64,000 bases of DNA from Paenibacillus sp. JCM 10914 (GCF_001315105.1 NZ_BAZR01000001.1:558001-622000), one strand, 5' to 3'; numbered from the stretch's first letter, positions 46,323 through 56,276 are shown. The notes: generated by a model not told the origin, from the letters alone. Translations and numbers: made by a program.

Positions 46323-47581
46323 ATGTCGAATTGGTTAATAGATTTTAGTAGCAATGCCTTTATTGTGTCCTTTCTCCTATACTGTGTATCATTTATCATG
46401 TATGCATTCGCAGTAATGGGGCGTCGTTTCCGTAAACGGGACCCGGAAGTGCATATGGCAAAATGGGGGAAGATCGCCTTTGTTACAGCGACGATCGGGC
46501 TAGCCGGTCACCTGGTGTATTTCTTTACAAGATGGGCCGGCTCCGGTCATGTGCCTGTCAGCAACATGTATGAATTCATGTCGTTCTTATCGATGACGAT
46601 CATGATTGCTTTTCTTGTTCTTTACTTTCTTTACAAAAAATCGATGCTTGGGTTATTCGCACTTCCGATGACCATACTCATCATGGCGTATGCGGCTGTA
46701 TTCCCGCAGCAGGTCCAACCGCTGATACCCTCCCTGCAATCGTATTGGCTCGGTATCCACGTAACGCTGGCATCCCTCGGCGACGCTTCTTCATCGTCGG
46801 ATTTATTGCCGGCCTGATGCACCTGCTGCGCACGGTGAACTTCAGCGGAACGACGAAGAGCGACCGCAGAGAACAGCGCTGGCTGGAACTTTGCTTGTTC
46901 GGGATCGTGGTCCTGCTCGGGTTTATCATATCGGTATACGGTTTCCGCGTTGGCGGATATCAAGCTGAATTCCAGCAGACAATCGTTGATGCTGATACAG
47001 AAACCAGCCGTGTTCAGCAAGTTGAATACTTCATGCCTCCCATTGTAGCTCCTTATCAGAGTGAGACACAGAGTATGCATTCCTTCCTAGGGATGAAGGA
47101 ACCGTTGTTCGAGGCTCCTTCGTGGATGCACGGTGTTAACGCCGGACGTAAGCTGAACACGGTGATCTGGTCAATCGTGAGTGGTTTGATTCTGTATGGT
47201 GTAATGCGCCTGATTCTGCGCAAACCACTTGCGAAGTTGATACAGCCCGCTCTGAACAAGCTTGACCCGGATGATCTGGATGAAATCAGTTACCGCGCTA
47301 TTGCGATCGGGTTCCCGATCTTCACGCTTGGTGGTCTGATCTTTGCGATGATATGGGCCGAGATCGCCTGGGGCCGCTTCTGGGGCTGGGATCCGAAGGA
47401 AGTGTGGGCACTAATTACTTGGCTCTTCTATAGTGTGTACCTGCATTTGCGGCTGTCGCGCGGCTGGCAAGGGAAATACTCGTCGTGGCTGGCGGTTATC
47501 GGCTTTATCGTAGTCATGTTTACGCTGGTAGGTGTCAACCTGATTATTGCTGGTCTGCATTCTTATGCCGGAACGGATTAA
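46323..47581 (+). CDS. resC: Cytochrome c biogenesis protein ResC (frameshifted as written)
   Basis: ResC carries the haem-handling WWD motif, here [19 protein letters not shown], in a protein of about eight membrane helices, with the flanking His residues of the CcmF/CcsA family ([19 protein letters not shown]). One base, probably C, is missing near 46786 (expected [17 protein letters not shown]), so the written frame ends at 46817. Restored length is about 419 residues. It starts 2 bases after the resB stop. Confidence 0.93.
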
Positions 47582-47607
47582 TGGTTAACTTAATAGCAGT
47601 TTAATGA

Positions 47608-47651
47608 TAATCAGAAGAGTCCCTTCTAGCGGGGGACTGCTTCTGATTTTC
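47608..47651 (+). terminator. Terminator between resC and resD
   Basis: AATCAGAAG (47609-47617) with CTTCTGATT (47640-47648) and an inner GTCC/GGAC arm are followed by TTTT. resDE thus probably has its own promoter as well as read-through. Confidence 0.75.
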
Positions 47652-47680
47652 CCTATCTTGAATGAAGGAGTTGCTGCACA

Positions 47681-48397
47681 ATGTCAGAGCATGGTAATCG
47701 TATTCTGGTTGTGGATGACGAAGAACGGATCCGTCGATTGCTCAAAATGTATCTGGAGAAAGAAGGCTACGAAATCGAAGAAGCGGAGGATGGCGAAACC
47801 GCGCTTCGCATGGCCAGCTCCGAAGAATATGGTCTTGTCATCCTTGATGTCATGCTGCCAGGCATGGACGGCGTCGAGGTATGTACGCGACTTCGCCAGA
47901 TCAAGTCTACGCCGATCCTGATGCTGACCGCCAAGGGCGAGGAAATTAATCGTGTCCAGGGATTTGAAGTCGGTGCGGATGATTATGTTGTGAAGCCGTT
48001 CAGCCCGCGAGAAGTTATCTTCCGCGTGAAGGCGATTCTGCGCCGGTCATCGGCAACCGCCTATCTAAGTAAGGAATCCAACACAAGTAACAGTATTGTG
48101 TTTCCACATCTCGTCATAGAACATGACGCCCATCGTGTAACGGCAGGTGGTCATGAGATCAGCCTAACTCCCAAAGAGTACGAGCTGCTGCACTATCTGG
48201 CTTCTTCGCCGGATAAGGTGTTCTCACGCGAGGAACTGCTCAAAGACGTGTGGAACTATGAGTTTTTTGGCGATTTGCGCACAGTGGACACTCATGTGAA
48301 GAGACTGCGCGAGAAGTTAAACAAGGTATCAGCAGAAGCCGCAGCTATGATAACGACCGTGTGGGGAGTAGGATACAAACTGGAGGTTCCGAAGTAA
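47681..48397 (+). CDS. resD: Response regulator ResD
   Basis: ResD is the OmpR-type activator of respiration and anaerobic genes. The 238-residue protein has a receiver domain (DDEE near residue 12, phosphorylation Asp in LVILDVMLPGMDG, Lys in VVKPFSPRE) and a winged-helix DNA-binding domain (LTPKEYELLHYLASSPDKVFSREELL, RTVDTHVKRLREKL). ATG 47681 follows GAAGGAG. resE begins 1 base after its stop. Confidence 0.95.
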   Translation: MSEHGNRILVVDDEERIRRLLKMYLEKEGYEIEEAEDGETALRMASSEEYGLVILDVMLPGMDGVEVCTRLRQIKSTPILMLTAKGEEINRVQGFEVGADDYVVKPFSPREVIFRVKAILRRSSATAYLSKESNTSNSIVFPHLVIEHDAHRVTAGGHEISLTPKEYELLHYLASSPDKVFSREELLKDVWNYEFFGDLRTVDTHVKRLREKLNKVSAEAAAMITTVWGVGYKLEVPK

Positions 48398-48398
48398 G

Positions 48399-49830
48399 GT
48401 GAATTTCTGGAGATCACTCGTTGGCAAGCTGTGGATCACGATTACGGGTCTGGTCGCATGTGTCCTGTTGACCCTTGGCTTATTTCTGCTTCCTTACATT
48501 GACACCACCTTCGCGAACTCGGACGCCATTAAGCGTCTGTTTACTTATGTGGCTATCATTGGCTTTTCGATGACTACGTTTTTCGGCTTGTTCCTGTTGA
48601 CCAAGATTACGCAACCGATGCAGCAGTTAATCGAAGCTGCCAATGACATTCGGCGAGGAAAATACGGGACGAGGCTTGACCTTGTAACGAGCGATGAGAT
48701 CGGTGAGCTAGCCAATACATTCAATCATATGGCCGCCGAGCTTGAGACCAACATCCGGAATTTGAACCACGAAAAAGAACATCTATCTAGCGTGCTGCGG
48801 AGTATGAGTGATGCCGTCATCACGTTTGACAATAACGGCCAGGTTATCTTGGTGAACCCTCCAGGCCAGGAGATCATGAAGACCTGGAAGGGGCTGGAAT
48901 GGGATGAGGAGCTGCAAGGCGGTGGTTGGGCCGCGGACGTCATGCCCAAGCCGCTGAGCGAGCTATATTACACCACCGTGGATGAAGGCAAGGATCAGAC
49001 CGCAGAGCTGCACGTAAAGCAGGGAATATGGTCTGCCCATATGGCGCCTCTCTATTCCGAGGACATGATTCGCGGTGCCGTTGTTGTCCTGCGAGATATA
49101 ACGGAACAGGTGACTTTGGAGAAAATGCGCACAGACTTTATTGCGAACGTCTCCCATGAAATACGAACACCGCTGTCTATGATGCAAGGCTACAGCGAAG
49201 CGCTGCTGGATGGTATGGCTCCATCACCGGAAGAGAGCAGAGAACTGATTCAAGTCATTCATGAAGAGTCGCTGCGAATGGGTCGCCTCGTTAAGGATCT
49301 GCTGGATTTGACGCGCATGGAAGCTGGACATGCCGAGATGTCGCTTAGACTGGTTGATGTAGGCGACCTGTGTGACAGGGTTTATCGCAAATTTATGGTT
49401 CGCGCCAAGGAGCGCGAGATCGATCTGAATTGGAGCAAGCCTGACCACAATCTGGAGCTGGAAGCGGCGGATGAAGATAAATTGGAGCAAGTACTCACGA
49501 ATCTGTTGGACAATGCCTTCCGGCATACCCCGTCGGGCAAACAGATCAAAATTTCAGCCAATCGTATCTGGCAGGGCGAGGGTGAAGCAGTCGAGGTTAA
49601 AATCAGTGATCAGGCGTGGGCATCCCGCCGGATGACCTGCCGTTTGTATTCGAACGGTTCTACAAGGCCGATAAGGCCCGTGTAAGGGGCGAGACCGTGG
49701 GGACGGGGATCGGTCTGGCGATCGTCAAAAATATCGTTAGCGCGCACCATGCACGATTAGTGCCACAAGTGAAGTGGGGATTGGGACGGTGTTCAAGATG
49801 AGTATCCCTGTAAAAACGGCAGAATTATAG
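48399..49830 (+). CDS. resE: Sensor histidine kinase ResE (two frameshifts as written)
   Basis: ResE phosphorylates ResD in response to oxygen/NO-linked redox signals. The restored 477-residue protein has two membrane helices (about residues 11-31 and 44-66) joined by a loop of only about 15 residues, then HAMP ([19 protein letters not shown]), PAS (about 135-240), the phosphorylated His in [19 protein letters not shown], and the ATPase N box ([11 protein letters not shown]). Two G are missing: near 49613 (expected [13 protein letters not shown]) and near 49750 (expected SAHHGTISATSE), so the last part runs through three frames to the stop at 49828. Start GTG 48399 follows GGAGGT. It lacks the large outer domain of B. 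subtilis ResE. Confidence 0.92.
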
Positions 49831-49850
49831 AGAATGATCCTCAAAAAGAC

Positions 49851-49882
49851 AAAACACGCTCAGAAATGAGCGTGTTTTTTTG
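49851..49882 (+). terminator. Terminator after resE
   Basis: AAAACACGCTCA and TGAGCGTGTTTT (49851-49862 with 49867-49878) form a perfect stem with a GAAA loop and a long T run. Confidence 0.93.
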
Positions 49883-49893
49883 TTGAATTTATG

Positions 49894-49929
49894 CGTTTAA
49901 TCTTGTTCTACGTGGAACAAGATTAAACG
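49894..49929. repeat. Perfect 15-bp inverted repeat next to the serA stop
   Basis: CGTTTAATCTTGTTC (49894-49908) and its exact complement (49915-49929) surround TACGTG. On the minus strand it is the first hairpin downstream of serA, but without a T run of its own; the A run of the resE terminator lies 15 bases further on. Confidence 0.7.
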
Positions 49930-49939
49930 GTATACACGA

Positions 49940-51535
49940 TTACTTGCTCAACACAATCTGTTGCGCGGTATTCAGCTCAGACAAGCCGGTGAGCTTAATG
50001 AGTACCTCTTTCGGTACATCTTTATCCACGGTCAGGAACATAATCGCTTCGCCGCCAATCACTTTTCGTCCAACCTGCATGGAGGCGATATTGACATTGT
50101 TCTCGCCAAGGAGCGTTCCGACGCGTCCGATGATGCCTGGCTTATCGTTATGTGAGATTAGAATTAGATGACCCTCAGGCGAGATATCGACCGGGAAATG
50201 ATCCAGACGAACAATGCGCTCACCATAGCCAAGCAGCAGGGTACCTGCCACGATTCGTTCTAACCCGTTCTGGGTCTTCAGTGTCACGGTAACCAGGTTC
50301 GTGAAATCCTTTGTTTTTGGCGTTTGGGAGACGACAACATGCAAGTCGCGACTCTTGGCGAGGTGCATGGAGTTGACGATGTTTACTTCACTGCCAAGAT
50401 GGCGCTCCAGAACACCCTTTACGATATAGCGGGTTAATGCTTGTGTATCAACTTCAGCCAGCTCTCCCGCATAATCCACATGAATCTCCCTTACGGCATG
50501 TGCCGTAATTTGGGCAGCAACGCTGCCGAGCTTCTCTCCGAGGGAGAAGTATGGCTGCAGCTTGTTCATAACCGTAGCAGCAACGAGCGGGAAGTTGACT
50601 GCATTCTTGAACGGTTCGTTACGAAGAATGTGAAGCACCTGTTCGGACACGTCGATCGCTACGTTCTCTTGAGCCTCAACAGTAGACGCGCCGAGATGAG
50701 GTGTAACAATTACCTTAGGATGGCTAAGGAATGGATGATCCATTGCCGGCGGTTCGTGTTCGAATACGTCAAAGGCAGCACCGGCCACGATCCCTTCATC
50801 GATCGCTTCCACAAGCGCAAGCTCATCGATAATGCCGCCGCGTGCGCAGTTGACGATGCGCATGCCGCGTTTCATTACTTCAAATTGTGGACGAGCGATC
50901 ATATGGCGTGTATCCGGCGTCAAAGGAGTATGCACCGTAATAAAGTCCGCATTGCGGATAATGTAATCTACCGAAGACAGCCTGACGCCCAGTTTATCCG
51001 CACGTTCTTCCGTCAGGAATGGATCGAAGGCGAGGATGCTCATACCGAATGCTTTAGCTCGCTTGGCCACTTCGCTTCCGATGCGTCCCATCCCCATCAC
51101 GCCAAGCGTTTTGTTGCGAAGCTCTACACCAAGGAAAGATTTACGATCCCAAGTACCGCCGACGGTTTTGGCATAAGCTTGCGGGATGTGCCGCGCCAAG
51201 GCGATCATCATAGCAAAGGTATGTTCGGCCGTCGTAATCGTATTACCATCAGGAGCGTTAATAACCACGATCCCGCGTTTGGTTGCTGCTTCAAGATCAA
51301 TGTTATCCACACCAACGCCGGCTCTACCAACGACTTTCAGGTTCGTGCCTGCTTTCATGATTCGTTCTGTGACGCGTGTCTGACTGCGGACTAGCAATCC
51401 GTCATACTCTGCAATAATGGCAGTAAGCTCATCTTCGCTGAGCCCGGTTTTTTTGTCTACCTGCACATCTTTTGCATCCATTAACTGTTGAATCCCCAAA
51501 TCGCTGATTGGATCCGATACCAATACTTTAAACAT
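49940..51535 (-). CDS. serA: D-3-phosphoglycerate dehydrogenase
   Basis: SerA oxidises 3-phosphoglycerate, the first step of serine synthesis. The intact 531-residue protein has the NAD-binding motif VMGMGRIGSEVAKRA, catalytic Arg (NCARGGIIDE), Glu and His (PHLGASTVEAQ), followed by an ASB domain (about 320-450) and a C-terminal ACT domain (HLILISHNDKPGIIGRVG) for serine feedback. ATG at 51535 is preceded by AAGGAGGAAG. The long leader carries a T-box riboswitch. Confidence 0.96.
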   Translation of the reverse strand: MFKVLVSDPISDLGIQQLMDAKDVQVDKKTGLSEDELTAIIAEYDGLLVRSQTRVTERIMKAGTNLKVVGRAGVGVDNIDLEAATKRGIVVINAPDGNTITTAEHTFAMMIALARHIPQAYAKTVGGTWDRKSFLGVELRNKTLGVMGMGRIGSEVAKRAKAFGMSILAFDPFLTEERADKLGVRLSSVDYIIRNADFITVHTPLTPDTRHMIARPQFEVMKRGMRIVNCARGGIIDELALVEAIDEGIVAGAAFDVFEHEPPAMDHPFLSHPKVIVTPHLGASTVEAQENVAIDVSEQVLHILRNEPFKNAVNFPLVAATVMNKLQPYFSLGEKLGSVAAQITAHAVREIHVDYAGELAEVDTQALTRYIVKGVLERHLGSEVNIVNSMHLAKSRDLHVVVSQTPKTKDFTNLVTVTLKTQNGLERIVAGTLLLGYGERIVRLDHFPVDISPEGHLILISHNDKPGIIGRVGTLLGENNVNIASMQVGRKVIGGEAIMFLTVDKDVPKEVLIKLTGLSELNTAQQIVLSK

Positions 51536-51690
51536 GGTTTCTCTTCCTCCTTAGTTTCTCTATACAAGTGCAATAATATTGAATAAGGTTCGCGCTGTGG
51601 CGCGCGAAATCCGTTAATCCGGCGTTATTGAGATCAGAACGCAGAACATCTTCGTACATCTAACGCGTTGATGCATCAAAGGACTAAGAA

Positions 51691-51966
51691 CATAAAAAAA
51701 ACCCCAATCCGCATACTACTTCCGTAGTAAGGGACGAGAGTTATTCGTGGTACCACCCTTATTCGCTGCCCGGGAGCAGCCTCAAACGGTCTGTATAGAC
51801 CATGATTGGTAACGGATATCATCCGATTTACGCCTACTCTATCGTTCAGCGAAATATCTCAGGAACGCTCAAGCCAGCTTATTCATCGCCGATTTACACC
51901 AACCATCGGCTCTCTGAGGATGTCTAAAGCTCCTTGTTTCCATCATCGGTTTTAACAGATTAATTT
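51691..51966 (-). ncRNA. T-box riboswitch of serA
   Basis: On the minus strand a leader starts about 51966 and contains the AG bulge region (CTCAGAGAGCC), a stem I closing strand (CTGAG), and the T-box sequence AAGGGTGGTACCACG at 51746-51760, which binds the tRNA acceptor end. A terminator hairpin (TACTACGGAAGTAGTA inside CCCTT/GGGG arms) ends in eight T at 51693-51700. Uncharged tRNA would prevent termination and turn on serA. UCC just before the CTGAG strand is a possible serine specifier, but I cannot fix the register without folding. Confidence 0.92.
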
Positions 51967-51972
51967 TTTCAT

Positions 51973-52001
51973 AATGTATCACGGCTCTAACATTGTGTCA
52001 A
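51973..52001 (-). promoter_or_regulatory. Sigma-A promoter of the serA T-box leader
   Basis: On the minus strand TTGACA (52001-51996) and TACATT (51978-51973) are 17 bases apart, placing the transcript start just before the T-box leader. Confidence 0.78.
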
Positions 52002-52183
52002 TAGCTGAAGTGTTTTGTCAAAACGGCTCTACAATTGTGAATAAAATCGTGCAGCCTTGAATGTCATACAGGGAATTTGCTATGATTCATATGCCGCCTA
52101 TGTTAAGTTTTAAGATAGAGGTCGAAGGTTGTTCCGGATATAATGATCGATCAAAACCAAGATGAAAGACAGGCACATCCTTT

Positions 52184-52783
52184 ATGAAGAAGTTTAAAAT
52201 TCGCGTGAAACGAATCGAAGCCCATCAATTGAATGACAGGCTGCTCTTAATCAATCTGTATCTTACACAAGCTTTAACTCTTATCGTTGGACTGATCTGG
52301 ATTTTATTCCAGGGACGTAACCCGTTTGGCCTGCTGGCGATTCCGAATGAACTTCAGTTCGTATACTGGGGACTGGGTCTGGCCGGCATTATGCTGATCG
52401 TCGATTTCGTACTCTCCCGGTTCGTGTCGGATGAAAGCATGGATGACGGCGGGATTAACGAGATGCTGTTTCGCAAGCGGCCCGTCTGGCATATCTTTGT
52501 CATTGCCTTGGTCGTCTCAATATGTGAGGAACTATTGTTTCGCGGCGCGATTCAACATGCCTTCGGGCCTTATTGGACCAGCATATTATTCGCACTTATT
52601 CATGTACGGTACCTAAAACATTGGCTTCCTACAGGCTGGGTATTCTTAAGCAGTTATGGACTGGGCTATATCTATATTTATACAGGCACCTTGTGGGCTC
52701 CAATAATATGCCACTTCCTGATTGATTTCATATCGGGGATGATGATACGATTTCGGAGGAAAGAGGAACATGAGTCAACTTAG
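52184..52783 (+). CDS. CPBP-family intramembrane metalloprotease (YpbD-like)
   Basis: The 199-residue membrane protein of the CAAX-protease/bacteriocin-processing family has about five helices. Its motifs are EELLFRG (the EExxxR motif, about residues 115-121), FALIH and HFLID. In B. subtilis the equivalent position near serA is held by ypbD. The natural substrate is unknown. ATG 52184 has only a weak ribosome site. It overlaps the next gene. Confidence 0.86.
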   Translation: MKKFKIRVKRIEAHQLNDRLLLINLYLTQALTLIVGLIWILFQGRNPFGLLAIPNELQFVYWGLGLAGIMLIVDFVLSRFVSDESMDDGGINEMLFRKRPVWHIFVIALVVSICEELLFRGAIQHAFGPYWTSILFALIHVRYLKHWLPTGWVFLSSYGLGYIYIYTGTLWAPIICHFLIDFISGMMIRFRRKEEHEST

Positions 52784-53177
52784 CAGAATGGATCGACACC
52801 AGAGCCGTAACAAAGGCCGGAAAAACAAGACACAGAGCAAGAAGCCAACTGCTGCAGAAGAGCAACGTAAACGAACGACTAATCATTTCGAGGAGCAATC
52901 CGGCAGTCATTCAAGCGCTAACGATAACACAGGAACTACCAAGGAGCTGCGCCGCTCTAGGTCGAGTGCTGCTTCGCAATCGCCTGCCTATTCCGATTCC
53001 ACGGAGGAATCGACGGCGCCGAAGCGGAGAGATACATACTCCTCATATCGGCTTCGGGTTAGCAAATGGTTCGTGAACTCTTTAATTATTATATTTGTCC
53101 TGCTTATGATTGGCCTGCTGTGGTGGGGACTAAAAGGCGCCCCTCCTATAAATGAACTGTTAAGGGGTCTTATATGA
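52770..53177 (+). CDS. Basic single-helix membrane protein, unknown function
   Basis: The 135-residue product has a highly charged, Ser/Arg/Lys-rich and probably disordered first 95 residues and one membrane helix near the end (WFVNSLIIIFVLLMIGLLWWGL). It lies where B. subtilis has ypbE, but no LysM domain is visible. It overlaps the protease gene by 14 bases and the phosphoesterase gene by 4, so the three are translated together. Confidence 0.7.
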   Translation: MSQLSRMDRHQSRNKGRKNKTQSKKPTAAEEQRKRTTNHFEEQSGSHSSANDNTGTTKELRRSRSSAASQSPAYSDSTEESTAPKRRDTYSSYRLRVSKWFVNSLIIIFVLLMIGLLWWGLKGAPPINELLRGLI

Positions 53178-53995
53178 GTGTGTGGTTATGGGGAGCAGGA
53201 TTGTTCGTGAGTTGTGTTTTGGCAGCGATGGGGTGGATGCGTGCTGAAGCGTCGGGATATCGGCCACGGGAGGAAGAAGTGGTTTCCGAACGTGTTCCGT
53301 TGTCATTTGATGGGTATCGCATTTTGTTCATATCCGATATTCATCGAAGAAAGTTATCCGAAGAGTCCTTGCGCAGAACGCTCCCGGAGATCGATTGTAT
53401 CGTACTCGGGGGAGATGTAACGGAGAAAGGCGTTCCGATCGAGCGATTGAGACACAATCTGAACTTGCTGCAACGTATTGCTCCCTCATATGCCGTTCTC
53501 GGTAATCATGATCTGTATGCCGGGCAAGATGCCGTGTTAGAGGCGATGAAGGACGCGGGGGTAATTGCGCTGCGCGATCAAACCGTAATATTGCATAAAG
53601 GCAATGACAGCGTCGGGTTAACCGGAATTAAGCAACCGGCAAGTAAAAACCGTCCATACACCAATTTTCAAGGTCAAATCAGTTTGGATATGTACCATAT
53701 TCTCGTCGTTCATGATCCGATTTGGCTGCAAGGAAGGAAGGAAACCTGCTGCGATCTGCTGCTTGCAGGACATACGCACGGAGGGCAGATCGTGCTGCCG
53801 CTGGTCGGTGCGTTTCAACTTGAACGATTCTATCATACATACAAGTCCGGGTGGTATTCGCTTCGTCGATTGGCGGACATGAGCCGAAGTACTTGCCGGA
53901 TGCTGATTAGCCGCGGGTTCGGTACCTCGCATATACCACTTCGGCTCAATTGTCCAGCAGAGTACCATGTCATTACGTTACGCCAAAAACCTTAG
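53174..53995 (+). CDS. Metallophosphoesterase (YpbG-like)
   Basis: This 273-residue calcineurin-type phosphoesterase has an N-terminal signal-anchor helix. Metal-binding motifs occur in order: FISDIH, LGGDV, LGNHD, VVHDP and AGHTHGGQ. Its position after the CPBP protease matches B. subtilis ypbG. Substrate unknown. The stop codon lies inside the following terminator. Confidence 0.9.
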   Translation: MSVWLWGAGLFVSCVLAAMGWMRAEASGYRPREEEVVSERVPLSFDGYRILFISDIHRRKLSEESLRRTLPEIDCIVLGGDVTEKGVPIERLRHNLNLLQRIAPSYAVLGNHDLYAGQDAVLEAMKDAGVIALRDQTVILHKGNDSVGLTGIKQPASKNRPYTNFQGQISLDMYHILVVHDPIWLQGRKETCCDLLLAGHTHGGQIVLPLVGAFQLERFYHTYKSGWYSLRRLADMSRSTCRMLISRGFGTSHIPLRLNCPAEYHVITLRQKP

Positions 53996-54032
53996 CTGCT
54001 ATCACCTGGAGGTGAACAGCTAAGGTTTTTTA
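53985..54032 (+). terminator. Terminator after the phosphoesterase gene
   Basis: A 14-base stem (53985-53998 with 54017-54030) with an inner CACCT/AGGTG arm is followed by T residues. It also lies between convergent genes. Confidence 0.88.
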
Positions 54033-54053
54033 TTTGGGATTGGAACGAGATTA

Positions 54054-54946
54054 TCATCTGATCTCGGTCTCAATCAAGTTAGGATCAACAAAGCCATAAC
54101 CTTCCGAGTCGAGCTTCGTCAGCAACGAGTCCAAGGCTTCAACGGTCCAGGGAAGCTCATGCATGAGGATGTTGCTGCCGGGATGAAGCTGTTCCAGTAC
54201 ATTATTCACAACAGCGTCTGGTTTATTTTTATTCTTGCTCTCCCAATCCAGCGAGCCGTTGGACCAGGTCATAAACAGCATATCTTGATCCGCGACAATC
54301 TTCTTCACCGTATCTCCACCCGAACCGAACGGAGGGCGGAAGAATCTCGGCCGTTTGCTACCGTATCCATCACGATTTCCTGTACATCCTCAATTTGTTG
54401 TCTCGCGCTCTCCGGACCTTCCTTCTTCAGATCAATATGATCCCAGGCATGATTGCCAATGATTTGTCCGCGATCATCGATGATCTTTAACAGATCAGGA
54501 TTCTGTTTGACCCGATAACCGTTAACGAAAAAAATAGCTTTGGCATCATGTTTATCCAGTACGTCAATCATATTGTTGATCATGGTCTCGTCCTTGGGGC
54601 CATCGTCAAACGTCAGTAGAACGACCTTCTCGGAGACGGATTCGTTGTTAGGTACGATTCGATACACCTGGTTCATGTGATACTGAGGTTCTGCATTTAT
54701 TTCTTCCTCGTCAGAAGGTGAGGATTCATGATCAGGATCTTCTTCTGAGCTCTCCGGATCTGGATCTTCCATTGTAGTGTCAGACGGTTCCGCTGGGCTT
54801 TGTTGCTCTTCCGCCTGTTGGCTTTGTCCACTTGGTGTGTTACCGACTTCCGGTGTTGTTCCTTGCTGCTGATCTCCTATGCCTTGACTGCAAGCAGCCA
54901 GAAGCAGACAACAGCCGAGTAGAAGTACGGTTCGTATTCTATTCAT
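54054..54946 (-). CDS. Polysaccharide deacetylase lipoprotein (frameshifted as written)
   Basis: This lipoprotein (lipobox LAAC, the Cys at about residue 19) has a long acidic Ser/Glu/Pro linker (about 20-95) and then a NodB-type deacetylase domain. Its motifs are LTFDDGP, GNHAWDH, FFRPPFG and LMHE, so it probably removes acetyl groups from cell-wall or surface glycans outside the membrane. One C is missing (plus-strand 54349-54350; expected GRPRFFRPPFG), so the written frame stops at 54305 and the RPPFG part onward is in another frame. Restored length is about 297 residues. Confidence 0.88.
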
Positions 54947-55039
54947 GATTCCATCTCACTTTCCTGTATTTATGTAGCATGAGTTGCTGGTTATACGTGA
55001 ATGATAAGGACGAGTTTATCATAGAAGGAGGTATCATTT

Positions 55040-55408
55040 GTGAAGACTTCGTCATTTCTGTATGGTGTCATCATCGGTGCAGTTGCATGTCGTATGATTT
55101 CCCGAAAAGGCAGCATGCCATTCTCCTCGATGATGAAAGATGTTAACTTAGGACGTTTTGCCGATAGTGCAATGAGTAAGATTAATGGGGCAAAAGAACG
55201 CCACTCTTATGGCTCGAGCCAAGAAAGCGTGTTTCCCAGTTCAGGCGGACATCAGTCCCGCGGAGGGAATGCAGGAAGCCAGGCATCGAGTCATACGAAG
55301 GCTGCCAACTTAAAACAGGTGAAGGACTTTATTCGTAACAACCCTGACGTAAAAGCAGAAGTTGAACAAATATTAAAAGAAACTCACAGCGTCATACCGG
55401 GTTTGTAA
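55040..55408 (+). CDS. Hypothetical protein with N-terminal hydrophobic segment
   Basis: The 122-residue product starts with a short hydrophobic segment (SFLYGVIIGAVACRMI), resembling YtxH-type proteins. A Ser/Gly-rich middle part and a charged helix at the end (KQVKDFIRNNPDVKAEVEQIL) follow. Start GTG 55040 follows AGAAGGAGGT. I do not recognise a defined family. Confidence 0.65.
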   Translation: MKTSSFLYGVIIGAVACRMISRKGSMPFSSMMKDVNLGRFADSAMSKINGAKERHSYGSSQESVFPSSGGHQSRGGNAGSQASSHTKAANLKQVKDFIRNNPDVKAEVEQILKETHSVIPGL

Positions 55409-55426
55409 ACGACTTCGAACCATTTT

Positions 55427-55478
55427 GAATCATTCTCGGGGAGGAAGAGCACGTTTCCCTAAGAATGATTCTTTTTTC
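55427..55478 (+). terminator. Terminator before the mecA-type gene
   Basis: GAATCATTCT (55427-55436) pairs with AGAATGATTC (55462-55471), with an inner GGG/CCC, followed by six T. Confidence 0.87.
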
Positions 55479-55610
55479 TTCGGCTACATATTTACGTGCA
55501 TTTGTGGGTATTAAATGATAAAATCAATTATATAAAACCATTTTTATCACGTCATAATCCAGTCATCATAATGTGTTATAAACTTTTGTTTACGTAAGGA
55601 GGATCCTGTC

Positions 55611-56219
55611 ATGAAAATAGAACGTTTGAGTCAAGATAAGATACGGATTTTCCTCACGTTTGACGATCTGAGTGAGCGAGGGATCCAGAAGGAAGAGATG
55701 TGGCAGGAAATACCGAAAGTTTATGACCTGTTTACGGAGATGATGGATCAGGCATACAGTGAACTCGGGTTTGATGCCACCGGACCGCTTGCCGTTGAGG
55801 TGTTCGCACTGCCCGCCCAAGGCATGGTGGTTATCGTGACGAGAGGAAAATACGATCATTTCGGAAGCTTGTCCGAAGAAGAAATGCCGGATGAGATTTA
55901 TGAGATGGAACTTACACTGGACCAAAGTGATACGATCGTCTATGTATTTCAGGATTTTGAAGTGCTTATTGAAGCATCCCATATGTTGAAAGAACTTGTA
56001 GGCGGAGCAGGCAAGCTCTATCACTATCGAGATAAATGGTTTTTACATTTCGATCCGGAGGAATTGGTCAGCGAGAAGCTGCCGGCGATTATCGCCGTTC
56101 TGGCAGAATTCGGTGAATCATCTTCGGTAACGGAAGCTATGCTGGAAGAATACGGGAAGAAGGTTATGCCTCAACAAGCGGTTGAAGTCATATGCACCCA
56201 TTTCCAGCGTGGGCAATAA
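55611..56219 (+). CDS. mecA: MecA-type ClpC adaptor (MecB/YpbH-like)
   Basis: This 202-residue adaptor delivers targets to ClpCP. N-terminal substrate-binding part: MKIERLSQDKIRIFLTFDDLSERG; central conserved ELGFDATGPLAVEVFALPAQGMVVIVTRG; C-terminal ClpC-binding domain from about residue 110. By position close to the ypbD/ypbG homologues it corresponds to B. subtilis YpbH (MecB) rather than MecA. ATG 55611 follows AAGGAGGAT. Confidence 0.86.
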   Translation: MKIERLSQDKIRIFLTFDDLSERGIQKEEMWQEIPKVYDLFTEMMDQAYSELGFDATGPLAVEVFALPAQGMVVIVTRGKYDHFGSLSEEEMPDEIYEMELTLDQSDTIVYVFQDFEVLIEASHMLKELVGGAGKLYHYRDKWFLHFDPEELVSEKLPAIIAVLAEFGESSSVTEAMLEEYGKKVMPQQAVEVICTHFQRGQ

Positions 56220-56276
56220 TGATTGTGGGCGTGCGTGCCGGAATTCAGGCCCGCTACTAACGGAAGGGGAATTATA

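Noticed and set aside
50441..51394. Long open frame (317 codons) on the plus strand opposite serA
   Set aside because: It is antisense to the fully conserved serA, has no ribosome site, and its product has the composition of a mirror frame of a coding gene.
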